This document shows positions 32,478 through 40,038 of a stretch of DNA of 64,000 bases, one piece after another (the stretch's first letter is position 1; the number at the start of each line of letters is the position of its first letter). A program made the translations under genes and the position numbers. The notes under the pieces were generated by a model that saw nothing but the letters and a program-made list of their open reading frames with translations, ran no database searches and was not told the origin of the DNA. This DNA comes from CAWCDJ01 sp963836015 (lineage in GTDB: Bacteria; Acidobacteriota; Terriglobia; Bryobacterales; Bryobacteraceae): assembly GCA_963836015.1 (NCBI GenBank), contig CAWIIF010000015.1:2170001-2234000 (forward strand), given 5' to 3'.

Positions 32478-33779
32478 TCACAGCAATCGCTCCCGTCGTT
32501 CTCCCACGGCCGACCCCGGCCGGCACTCCTGCCACAGCAGGTACCCGAGCGCATCCGATGCGTGAGTCCGCATGCGATCCCGGTCTTTGTCTACCTGGTT
32601 CGAATCCGCCTTGAAGCAAACCTGCTCGAAGTCCTTGATCAGTTCCTTGCACTTTCCGTCCACCAGCATCCCGGCCTCTCCCGCCGCCGACATCAATGTC
32701 CGGTTGGTCAGGTTGATCCGCTCCCTCACACTTGGGTTCGACCGCGGCGCCCGGTACGATACGTTCACGCTCGTGTGTACCCGGAAGTGCTCGCGAATCA
32801 TCTGGTAGTCCGACACTCCCGTGGTCTGTTGTGCGTACCCCGAGGCGTCGCCGAATACCACGATGCCGGCACGGTGGTTCGGAAACCGCTTCAGAAACTC
32901 CTCGCAAGCCTGCTCCGTCGTACCGTGCCGGATGACGATCTCTTCCAGCACCCGCACCACTCCGCCCGAGACTTGCGCGATCACCGAGCTCATCGGGTCC
33001 ACGTTGAAGTCGAGCGCCCACAGCAGCGGCAGGTACGGACTTGGTTTCAGGTCCGCGATGTGGATGTCGCGCTTGAAAGCGGTATAAACGCGGCCGCCTT
33101 CCATGCTCAGGTACTCGCCGAGCACCTCCTGCCGGTAGAACCTCTCGTCGTAGCTGTCTTTGAGGCGGTCGTAAAAGTCGGGCGTCTTCTCGAGCAGGTG
33201 CCGGTTCTCGTTGGCCTTGGCGATGATCGCCTCATAACCGGGAACCGGATCCGTCAGGAATTTGCGGTAAACCCAGTCGTAGCCCTTCGGCGTCCATACG
33301 GCGAAGCCGCAAAGCCGCTTCGCCTTCGGGTCCCGCAGCCGCCCTTCCAGCCTCAGCCAGGCCTCTTCTTGTGTATACGTCAGTTCGTCCAGGCCGAACC
33401 ATGCCAGGTTCGTGCCGCGAAGTCTCTCGAATTCGTCCACCGGCCGGAATACGATCCGGGAGCGCGTATCCTCGAGCAGCACGATATTCTCGGCCTTATT
33501 GTGCTCGTAGGGAATCTGGTTAACGGCCAGAATCTCCAGCAGCGTCGCCTGCGTCGCCTCCCGCAGCATCGGGTAGGTCGGCGCGCCTAGCAGACCCATG
33601 CGCCCGGGGTTCAGGTAGCTCAATCGGATGGCTTCGTGGCTCAGCGCCAGGCTCTTGCCGCTGCCGATCGGACCGGAAAACCCCTTGAAGCGCGCTTCCG
33701 AGCGGTGAAATCTCTTCTGCGACGGAAGCGGGTCGTATCTTATTTCTCGACTTCGGATTCGGCTGGCGTCTCGACCCAT
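32478..33779 (-). CDS. Terminase large subunit (ATPase/nuclease)
   Basis: A 433-residue DNA packaging motor. Walker A is GPIGSGKS (residues 36-43); Walker B is in LAWFGLDELTY; an adenine/coupling region KRLCGFAVWTPKGYDWVYRK follows. The RNase-H-type nuclease has its first acid in LWALDFNVDPMSS, the second in IVVFGDASG and the third in RMRTHASDALGYLLW, so both activities look intact. Its start overlaps the upstream small gene by 40 bases. Packaging strategy (headful or specific) cannot be read from sequence. Confidence 0.92.
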   Translation of the reverse strand: MGRDASRIRSREIRYDPLPSQKRFHRSEARFKGFSGPIGSGKSLALSHEAIRLSYLNPGRMGLLGAPTYPMLREATQATLLEILAVNQIPYEHNKAENIVLLEDTRSRIVFRPVDEFERLRGTNLAWFGLDELTYTQEEAWLRLEGRLRDPKAKRLCGFAVWTPKGYDWVYRKFLTDPVPGYEAIIAKANENRHLLEKTPDFYDRLKDSYDERFYRQEVLGEYLSMEGGRVYTAFKRDIHIADLKPSPYLPLLWALDFNVDPMSSVIAQVSGGVVRVLEEIVIRHGTTEQACEEFLKRFPNHRAGIVVFGDASGYAQQTTGVSDYQMIREHFRVHTSVNVSYRAPRSNPSVRERINLTNRTLMSAAGEAGMLVDGKCKELIKDFEQVCFKADSNQVDKDRDRMRTHASDALGYLLWQECRPGSAVGERRERLL

Positions 33780-34000
33780 GTCACCCTGATCTCTCTAGCC
33801 ATCTCCTGGCCGATCTCTTTTTCAATCTGAACAAGCTTCAGAAAGTCTCCAATCGACGGCTTGAAATCGTCCGTAGTGAACTTGGCCTCCATCTTGCCGA
33901 TCGCATCGGTCAGCAGTTTCATCACCCTGGCTTTTTCGTCATCCCGCCTCTCACAATCCGCGCAGGTGCGGGGGATTTTCTCTCGCTTTCGCACGGGCAT
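33740..34000 (-). CDS. Small terminase candidate (86 residues)
   Basis: First gene of the cluster, overlapping the large terminase start by 40 bases. It begins with a basic stretch and a CxxC pair (TCADCERRDDEKARVMKLL), followed by two helices and a C-terminal PSIGDFLKLVQIEKEIGQEM then AREIRVTWVE. Position and size fit a small terminase or a terminase-associated DNA-binding factor, but no helix-turn-helix is obvious and the protein is shorter than most small terminases. Confidence 0.5.
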   Translation of the reverse strand: MPVRKREKIPRTCADCERRDDEKARVMKLLTDAIGKMEAKFTTDDFKPSIGDFLKLVQIEKEIGQEMAREIRVTWVETPAESEVEK

Positions 34001-34244
34001 TTCGATTTCTGGCTCCTCAAAAGCAAAACGGCTTCGCGAATATCGCGAAGCCGCGCAACTCTCTTCCTGCTTTCAAACTAACACCCGCTTCGTGCGGCTC
34101 CCCCTGCCGCAACGCGCAATCCGTTCCAAACAAAGCGACTAAAAGATCCGCAATGCGGTGAACGGCATTTCAGCCTCCTCCCGCCGGGACAGGTCCGCCG
34201 GCTTCCGCGGTACAATACTTTCACCTACCTCGGATGCTAACTCT
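34001..34244. other. Divergent leader of the phage-like cluster
   Basis: This 244-base gap lies between the leftward structural cluster and the rightward DUF3365 gene and must hold the promoter for the whole cluster. Apart from the hairpin at 34030-34054 it contains TACAAT at 34211-34216, a plausible -10 for the rightward gene, without a clear -35. The small frame on the minus strand at 34139-34390 overlaps the DUF3365 start and is not considered coding. Confidence 0.5.
34030..34054. promoter_or_regulatory. Perfect 11-bp hairpin upstream of the phage-like cluster
   Basis: CGGCTTCGCGA (34030-34040) and TCGCGAAGCCG (34044-34054) are exactly complementary with a three-base loop. It lies 29 bases upstream of the first structural gene. 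It may be a rho-independent-type stop, an antiterminator or regulator site, or an operator controlling the operon. Confidence 0.6.
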
Positions 34245-35120
34245 ATGAAACTACTATCCAAGTTCAGCGCGATCTTTGCTTTGGTCTTTGGTGGGGGCTT
34301 GATTGTCGCGGCGCTCCTCTCGTACCGGTTTCTGCAGGACAACGCCCGGGACCAGGTCATCGAGCAGGCGCAGCTCATGATGCAGTCCATGCACGCGGCG
34401 CGCGACTATACCACCAAACAGGTCAAGCCCCTGCTCGAAACGCTCCAGATGCACGACCGCTCTTTCCTCGCGCAGACCGTTCCGGCATACGCTGCCACCG
34501 AGAGTTTCGGCTACTTGCGGAAAACCTATCCCGATTACGAGTACAAGGAAGCCACGCTCAACCCCACCAACCTGCGGGACCGCGCGGTCGATTGGGAGGC
34601 CGACATCATCAATACCTTCCGCAATCATCCCGAGCGCAGCCAGTTCACCGGCCAGCGCGAATCCGCCACCGGCCCTTCGCTATTCCTGGCGATGCCCATC
34701 CGCGCCGATCCGCCCTGCCTGCAATGCCACAACTTGCCCAGGGAAGCTCCCGCCGCCATGATTCGCCGCTACGGGCCCAACAACGGCTTTGGCTGGAAAC
34801 CCGGAGAGATTGTCGGCGCTCAAATCGTCTCGGTTCCCATGTCCGTGCCGTTGCGAATGGCTCGGCAGGGTCTGCAATCGCTGCTCGTTTACCTCGTCGT
34901 GGTCTTCTTTTTCAGCTTGCTGGTTCTGAACCTGGTGCTGTATCTGACCATCGCGAAACCCGTCGCCCGGCTGTCCGGCATGGCCGACAAGATCAGCCTC
35001 GGCGAGCTCGAAATCCCGGACCTTCCGGTGAAGGGTCACGACGAGATTTCGCAGTTGGCAGGCTCCTTCAATCGCATGCGCCGCAGTCTCGTGCAGGCGA
35101 TGAAGCTCTTAGGCGAATAG
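34245..35120 (+). CDS. Membrane sensor with DUF3365 (c-type haem) and HAMP domains
   Basis: A 291-residue protein starting MKLLSKFSAIFALVFGGGLI at ATG 34245. Membrane helix 1 (about 7-29) leads to a periplasmic DUF3365/Tll0287-like domain with ATESFGYLRKTYPDYEYKEA, the ATGPSLFLAMPIRA segment and a c-type haem motif CLQCH (PPCLQCHNLPREAP). Helix 2 (about 207-232, LLVYLVVVFFFSLLVLNLVL) is followed by a HAMP domain (IAKPVARLSGMADKISLGEL, DEISQLAGSFNRMRRSLVQA), after which the protein simply ends. No kinase, cyclase or chemotaxis output is attached. It converges with a Ser/Thr kinase gene three bases away. Confidence 0.9.
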   Translation: MKLLSKFSAIFALVFGGGLIVAALLSYRFLQDNARDQVIEQAQLMMQSMHAARDYTTKQVKPLLETLQMHDRSFLAQTVPAYAATESFGYLRKTYPDYEYKEATLNPTNLRDRAVDWEADIINTFRNHPERSQFTGQRESATGPSLFLAMPIRADPPCLQCHNLPREAPAAMIRRYGPNNGFGWKPGEIVGAQIVSVPMSVPLRMARQGLQSLLVYLVVVFFFSLLVLNLVLYLTIAKPVARLSGMADKISLGELEIPDLPVKGHDEISQLAGSFNRMRRSLVQAMKLLGE

Positions 35121-35123
35121 CCT

Positions 35124-36152
35124 TCAGCGCTTGAGCGAAGCCAGGAATGCGCGCCTTTGCTCCGGCGGCACATGTTCGGCCAGCGCCTGGTAAAACTGCG
35201 GTTCGGCTTGCACCCGCCGGGCCGTGCGCTCCACTAGCACTTTGGCTATCGGTCCGATATACACCGCAAGCTTCTGGCGCGCGGCCTCCAGAATCTCGGG
35301 ACTCAGCGAGGCCGTCGCCAGGGATGCTGCCGTGGTCGAGATCGTCCCGGAGAGCGCCCGCCGGAACTCCTCCGCCGTCTGGAACCTCGCCGCCGGCTGC
35401 TTCTCCAGGGCCTTCAGAATCGCGTTCGAAATCGATGGCGGAATCTCCGGCGAAATTACCGATGGCGGCGCCGGCGCCTGCTGCAGGTGCGCCTGCATGA
35501 TCGAGTACTCGCTGCCGCCCTGAATCGGCCTTCGCCCGGTCGCCATCTCGTACAGCGTAATTCCCGCCGCATACAGGTCGGACCGCGCATCTACCGGATG
35601 CCCCGCAACCTGTTCCGGCGACATGTAATAGAGGGACCCCAGCGCCACGCCCGTTCCCGTCAACTCCCGCTGCCCCGCCGCTCGCGCGATGCCGAAGTCC
35701 ATCAGCTTGACCGTTCCGTCGACCGTCACCATGATGTTGGCCGGCTTGATGTCCCGGTGAATCACGCCGCGCTCGTGAGCGAACGCGAGCGCTGCCAGCA
35801 CCTGGTCCGTATACGCGATCGCACGGTCGAGCCCGATCGGTCCGTTCCGCAGCAGTTCCTCCACGCTCGTGCCTTCCACCAGTTCCATTACCATCAGGAG
35901 TTGCGGGCCCACTCGAAACGCGGTGTGCATTGCAGCAATGTTCGGGTGTGTCAGGCTGGCATGCACCCGGATCTCGCGCAGAAACCGCTCCGCCACATCC
36001 GGGCGCGCCTCGAAATCCGGCAGCACGATCTTCATCGCCTCTTCCCTCTGCGAGATCGTGTGCCGCACGCGGAATACGCGTCCCATGCCGCCCCGGCCCA
36101 GGACGCCCGTCACCTGGTAGTCGCCGACCGTGTCACCGATTTGAAAGCTCAT
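35124..36152 (-). CDS. Soluble serine/threonine protein kinase
   Basis: A 342-residue kinase starting at ATG 36152; the longer frame is a shadow of the neighbouring glycosyltransferase gene. Complete catalytic set: glycine loop GRGGMG (19-24), lysine in AMKIV (K41), HRDIKPAN (132-139), DFG (152-154) and the SPEQVAGHPVDARSDLYAAG activation region. After the kinase domain (to about 275) there is a C-terminal segment SPEILEAARQKLAVYIGPIA then KVLVERTARRVQAEPQFYQA, a small helical domain recurrent in bacterial kinases and regulators. No membrane helix. It starts five bases after the glycosyltransferase gene, so the two are probably co-transcribed. Confidence 0.93.
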   Translation of the reverse strand: MSFQIGDTVGDYQVTGVLGRGGMGRVFRVRHTISQREEAMKIVLPDFEARPDVAERFLREIRVHASLTHPNIAAMHTAFRVGPQLLMVMELVEGTSVEELLRNGPIGLDRAIAYTDQVLAALAFAHERGVIHRDIKPANIMVTVDGTVKLMDFGIARAAGQRELTGTGVALGSLYYMSPEQVAGHPVDARSDLYAAGITLYEMATGRRPIQGGSEYSIMQAHLQQAPAPPSVISPEIPPSISNAILKALEKQPAARFQTAEEFRRALSGTISTTAASLATASLSPEILEAARQKLAVYIGPIAKVLVERTARRVQAEPQFYQALAEHVPPEQRRAFLASLKR

Positions 36153-36157
36153 GACGT

Positions 36158-37957
36158 CTACTGGTTCGAAAACAGATACTTTCCGCCCGACTCCCGAATC
36201 GTAACCAGCCTCCCCACCAGTTTCTTCAACCGCGGCACCTGCGGCCCCTCCGCCACCAGGTAGTATCGCTCGGGGCTGGCCCAAAGCGCGGGAAGGTCCG
36301 GGTCCTTGATGAACACGTCCTGCGGCGCGTTCGGTGCGTACGACCCGTATTCGAGGTTGTTCACCCGTCCGTTCAGCAGCAATGCCGTCCGGTTCGTATA
36401 GAAGAAAACCGAAGAAAACGTGTAATATTGGTCGTCCACAATCAGCTTTCCGGGCGGTGACTCGAGCAGCGCTTCCGCCAGCGGCCTCGACGACATGTAG
36501 GGGTCGAACACCACCATCGCCAGCCGCGCCGCGTGAAAGAACAACACCAGCATGATCGTGAATGCCGGCACGAACTTCCACCGCCACGCTCCGGCCGCTC
36601 CCACCAGCATCGCGATCCCCGCCAGCGCTAGCGGGAGCTTCAGATAGGCGAATGCCCGCAGGGTCAGGTCCGTGATGTGACCCAGCGACAGGGTATAGAC
36701 ATCCGGATGCTGGCTCAATGCCTCCGAAATGTCTCCCGGCGCCGGCATTCCGCGTACCGCCCACAAGATCGCTGCGATCGCTACGAATGCCGCCCCCGCG
36801 ATGGTCGCGGCTGTCCTGGTGCCGAATCGAAGCCAGGGGTGGCCGCTCGCGATCGCGCATCCCAACAGCAGCGCCAGCGCCGGATAACAGGGCATCGAAT
36901 AATATTCCTGGGTTGTCGAAAAAGTGAAGAACACCAGGATGAACCCGCTCCAGCACAATGCCAGCAGCCGCGTCCGCGACGCCCGGTCGGGCTGTCGGTA
37001 ACTCAACTTGAAGGCAACCGGAAAATACATGCTCCACGGGAAAAACCACAGCAGGTGGAACAGCCAGAAATACAGCCGCGGTACCGTGTTGTAGTCCCGC
37101 GGATACCGCAGGTTCAAAAACCGCAGAACATGCTCGTTAATGAAGTAAAACCAGAAAAACCCGTGATACGAGCCGCTCTCGCTGTGCATCGTAAAGTCGA
37201 AATAGGGTGGATTTCGCAGCGTGGCCAGCACGTGCCAGGGCGCCGCAATCAGCAGGAACACCAGCGTGCCCGTAAAGGGACGGATCCGCTGCCACGTCTT
37301 CCGCACCAGCAGTTGCCGGGTCAATGCCAGGTAGAGCAGCCCCGCTGCCATCGGGAACAGAGCCGCGATCAGCCCCTTCAGCAGCAGCCCGGTCCCCATT
37401 GAGGCCCACATCAGCATGGCCCATCGGGTCGGGTGAGGTTCGTCTTCGTCGAGCAGCCGCAGCAGGCCCCACATCGCAACCGTGATCGCGAGCGTGAGCA
37501 CCACGTCCGGAATCAGGACTCGCGTAAATAGGAACAGCCCGACGCTCGTCGCCAGCACCAGCCCCGCGTACATCCCAGCCCGCCGCCCGAATGCCCAGGC
37601 CCCGAATCGCGCCGTCACCCAGCACAGCAGCACCGTCGATATGGCGATCGGGATCCTCGACGACCAGTCGTGTACGCCGAATATCATGAATGAGACCGCG
37701 ATCATCCAGTATTTCAGCGGCGATTTTTCCAGGTAGGCCACACCATCCAGCCGCGCCGTCACCCAGTCTCCGGATTGCAGCATGTTGTGCGCAATCTGAG
37801 CCTGCACACCGTCCACATCGTCCATCAGGGAAGGGGGGCTGAGAATACAGCCTCCGAAGATGAGTGCCGCCACCAGGGCGACGACTAGCTGGTAGCGAAT
37901 ACGCGAACCTGCGCCTGCCGTTCCGTTTCCGCTGGGGGAAGGGTTTCGACCTTCCAT
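36158..37957 (-). CDS. ArnT/GT39-type membrane glycosyltransferase
   Basis: A polytopic 599-residue protein when started at ATG 37957, which overlaps the asparagine synthase end by 73 bases; the exact start is uncertain. It has about 12 hydrophobic helices. The first periplasmic loop carries the GT-C acid motif in PSLMDDVDGVQAQIAHNMLQ, followed by RLDGVAYLEKSPLKYWMIAV typical of ArnT and PMT-like enzymes, which transfer sugars from polyprenyl phosphate onto lipid A or other acceptors. The C-terminal soluble part (KLIVDDQYYTFSSVFFYTNR) is also as in ArnT-like proteins. Acceptor and sugar are unknown. Confidence 0.87.
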   Translation of the reverse strand: MEGRNPSPSGNGTAGAGSRIRYQLVVALVAALIFGGCILSPPSLMDDVDGVQAQIAHNMLQSGDWVTARLDGVAYLEKSPLKYWMIAVSFMIFGVHDWSSRIPIAISTVLLCWVTARFGAWAFGRRAGMYAGLVLATSVGLFLFTRVLIPDVVLTLAITVAMWGLLRLLDEDEPHPTRWAMLMWASMGTGLLLKGLIAALFPMAAGLLYLALTRQLLVRKTWQRIRPFTGTLVFLLIAAPWHVLATLRNPPYFDFTMHSESGSYHGFFWFYFINEHVLRFLNLRYPRDYNTVPRLYFWLFHLLWFFPWSMYFPVAFKLSYRQPDRASRTRLLALCWSGFILVFFTFSTTQEYYSMPCYPALALLLGCAIASGHPWLRFGTRTAATIAGAAFVAIAAILWAVRGMPAPGDISEALSQHPDVYTLSLGHITDLTLRAFAYLKLPLALAGIAMLVGAAGAWRWKFVPAFTIMLVLFFHAARLAMVVFDPYMSSRPLAEALLESPPGKLIVDDQYYTFSSVFFYTNRTALLLNGRVNNLEYGSYAPNAPQDVFIKDPDLPALWASPERYYLVAEGPQVPRLKKLVGRLVTIRESGGKYLFSNQ

Positions 37958-39807
37958 TTCTTGATCCACAGGAAAAGCGTCAACAGGCCCCATAGGTGAT
38001 ATCCGACATTGATACGCCTCTCCATATGATCGCGTATCAAGGCCTGAATTGCTTGCGAATCGAAAGCCCCCGTCGCATCGATTGCTTCCGGCCGCAGCGT
38101 GTCCATCAGCAGATCCCGCAAAATCCCCCGGAACCAATCGTGTGTCGGGATGTCGAAGCCGGTCTTCTTGCGATTCAATACCGCCTCGGGGAGTTTCCCC
38201 CGCATCAATTCCCGGAGAACGACCTTCTGCTGCATGCCTCGGATCTTGAAGCGGGCGGGCAGGGAAGCGGCGAAGTCGACGATCCGCGGATCGAGGAACG
38301 GCGGCCGCACTTCGAGCGAATGGGCCATGCTCATCCGGTCGGTCTTGTACAGAATATCGTCCGGCAGGTAGTAATTCTGGTCCACCTTCAGGTATCGGTC
38401 AATCACGCCCCCGGGTTCGATCTCCAGTGCATCCACCAGCCTTCGCAGCCCGTTCCCGTTTCCGCCGCAGCGAATCCGGTGCCGCTCCTCGTTGGAGAAC
38501 GTCCCGTTCCAGAAAAAGTGCGCTTCGTCCGGATGCAGCCAGCTTCCGTCGATCCAGCGCTTCAGTTTGTATTCCAGGCTGATCTTGTCGTCCGACACCG
38601 GGAGGTACCGGTCGAGTGCGCTGCGCAGCATCCGGCGCGCCCGATTCGGAACCCGCCGGAACGGCCGCGCCAGCCGGTCTGCCATGTACGTGACGTAGCC
38701 GCCGAACAACTCGTCCGCGCCTTCACCCGAAAGGGCCACCGTGACGTGCCGGCGGCTCATCTTCGACAGGAACCACACCGGCAGCGCGCCCGCGTCCGCG
38801 CTCGGCTCATCCGAATAATACGCAAATTCTTCGATTGCCGTCCGCAGCTCTACATCGGGATTCAGGTCGAATTCGTAGTGGTCGGTCCCGTATATCCGGG
38901 CCACCTCTCGAAAATACTGGCTTTCGTCGAAGCTCCGGCCCGAAAACGAAACCGAGAAGGTCTTCAGCCGGCTCGCGCTCTCCTGCGCCGCGTAGTGCAG
39001 AATCGTCGAGGAATCCAGGCCTCCGGACGCCCATACTCCCAGCGGCACGTCCGATACCATGTGCTCCCTGACGGACTCCCGCAGCAGGTGGCCCAGCTCT
39101 TCCTGGGCCTGGCCGGCGGTGATGCGCCGGCGGTCCCTGCTTTCTTGCCGGACCCACGATTCGGACCACATCCGGCCGTGCCGCCACTCGAAGCAGTGGC
39201 CGGGCCGCACCTTCTCGATGCCCTCGATCAGCGTCCGGTGTCCGGGGACGTAATTCACCGCCAGGTAGGAATCGAGCGCCTCCAGGTTGAGTACTCGGGG
39301 AACCGACGGATGCTCCAGGATCGCTTTCAGCTCCGATCCAAAGTACAAATCGTCGCCCTGCCGGTAGTAGTACAGCGGCTTGATCCCCATCCGGTCGCGC
39401 GCCAGAACCAGCCGTCGTCGCGATTCCGTCCATAACGCGACTGCGAACATTCCTCGAAAACGCGAGAAGCAGGCCGTATCCCATTCCAGGAACGCGTGCA
39501 GCACCGTCTCGGTATCGCAGTTCGAGTGGAACCGGTGTCCCCGGGCTTCTAGCTCCGCTCTGATCTCAAGGTGGTTGTAGACTTCGCCGTTGAACGCGAT
39601 GGCCGTATCGCGATCGTCGCTGACGATGGGCTGGTCGCCGCCACCTAGGTCGATGATCTTCAACCGGACCGCGCACAGCGTGGCTTCGTTGCCTTCGAAA
39701 ATGCCCTGCTGGTCCGGACCGCGGTGGTGAAGACCTTCCGTTATCCGTTGAGCGACGCCCCTGCCTGACAGCCCGTTAAGACGTGTAAATCCCGCAATCC
39801 CGCACAT
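37885..39807 (-). CDS. asnB: Asparagine synthase (glutamine-hydrolysing)
   Basis: A 640-residue two-domain enzyme. The N-terminus MCGIAGFTRL exposes the Cys2 nucleophile of the glutaminase domain, with GPDQQGIFEGNEATLCAVRL and IAFNGEVYNHLEIRAELEAR. The synthetase domain has the ATP PP-loop WASGGLDSSTI and SGEGADELFGGYVTYMADRL. It makes asparagine from aspartate, ATP and glutamine, but homologues of this length also amidate sugar or peptide intermediates in surface polymer loci; association with a GT39 gene leaves that possibility open. First gene of a leftward unit with the glycosyltransferase and kinase. Confidence 0.94.
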   Translation of the reverse strand: MCGIAGFTRLNGLSGRGVAQRITEGLHHRGPDQQGIFEGNEATLCAVRLKIIDLGGGDQPIVSDDRDTAIAFNGEVYNHLEIRAELEARGHRFHSNCDTETVLHAFLEWDTACFSRFRGMFAVALWTESRRRLVLARDRMGIKPLYYYRQGDDLYFGSELKAILEHPSVPRVLNLEALDSYLAVNYVPGHRTLIEGIEKVRPGHCFEWRHGRMWSESWVRQESRDRRRITAGQAQEELGHLLRESVREHMVSDVPLGVWASGGLDSSTILHYAAQESASRLKTFSVSFSGRSFDESQYFREVARIYGTDHYEFDLNPDVELRTAIEEFAYYSDEPSADAGALPVWFLSKMSRRHVTVALSGEGADELFGGYVTYMADRLARPFRRVPNRARRMLRSALDRYLPVSDDKISLEYKLKRWIDGSWLHPDEAHFFWNGTFSNEERHRIRCGGNGNGLRRLVDALEIEPGGVIDRYLKVDQNYYLPDDILYKTDRMSMAHSLEVRPPFLDPRIVDFAASLPARFKIRGMQQKVVLRELMRGKLPEAVLNRKKTGFDIPTHDWFRGILRDLLMDTLRPEAIDATGAFDSQAIQALIRDHMERRINVGYHLWGLLTLFLWIKKWKVETLPPAETERQAQVRVFATS

Positions 39808-40038
39808 GTACGGACCAAATCCCCGCTTCCCAGTGGATTAGCGCCAGACTCCATTCTTTGATGGATCGTTGAGAAGTATAGCACATTTTGGCCCAAATAG
39901 CCCTTTCGAGCTACTCAACTTTTGGAACCTTTCTCTACTCACTAAACTGAGCCACGCCTCACAATCGTCGAGGTTCGTATCAACCATTCCGTCGAAAACG
40001 ACGTCTAACCTGCCAGAACTAAACCAGTGAGGTGATTG
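39808..40038. other. Divergent intergenic region
   Basis: A 231-base gap between asnB (leftward) and the adaptor operon (rightward), lower in GC than the flanks. No gene, no stable hairpin and no recognised binding site were seen. Promoters for both directions are expected here. The ribosome site GAGGTG at 40029-40034 supports the GTG start at 40039. Confidence 0.45.

Larger units (their letters stand above)
17694..34000 (-). mobile_element. Compact head-and-tail cluster: gene-transfer-agent-like or domesticated siphovirus
   Basis: Sixteen genes in a row on the minus strand, most overlapping or only a few bases apart, encode in siphovirus order a small terminase candidate, large terminase, portal, scaffold, major capsid, a small head-region protein, connector, tail terminator, tail tube, two frames of tail chaperone, tape-measure-like protein, two distal-tail proteins, tip protein and fibre-like protein. 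No integrase, excisionase, repressor, replication, holin, endolysin or capsid protease gene is present in the window. Both flanks are chromosomal (anti-sigma gene; DUF3365 sensor gene) and no attachment repeats or tRNA were found. Size and content are close to the structural cluster of Rhodobacter-type gene transfer agents, but homology to those was not tested. Confidence 0.7.

Noticed and set aside
32476..33021. N-terminal 182-residue extension of the portal frame
   Set aside because: It lies wholly within the terminase gene and is Arg/Gly-rich; the ATG at 32475 follows the terminase stop by two bases.
34139..34390. Small minus-strand frame upstream of the phage-like cluster
   Set aside because: Considered as a possible regulator of the cluster, but it overlaps the start of the DUF3365 gene in antisense and shows no DNA-binding motif or ribosome site.
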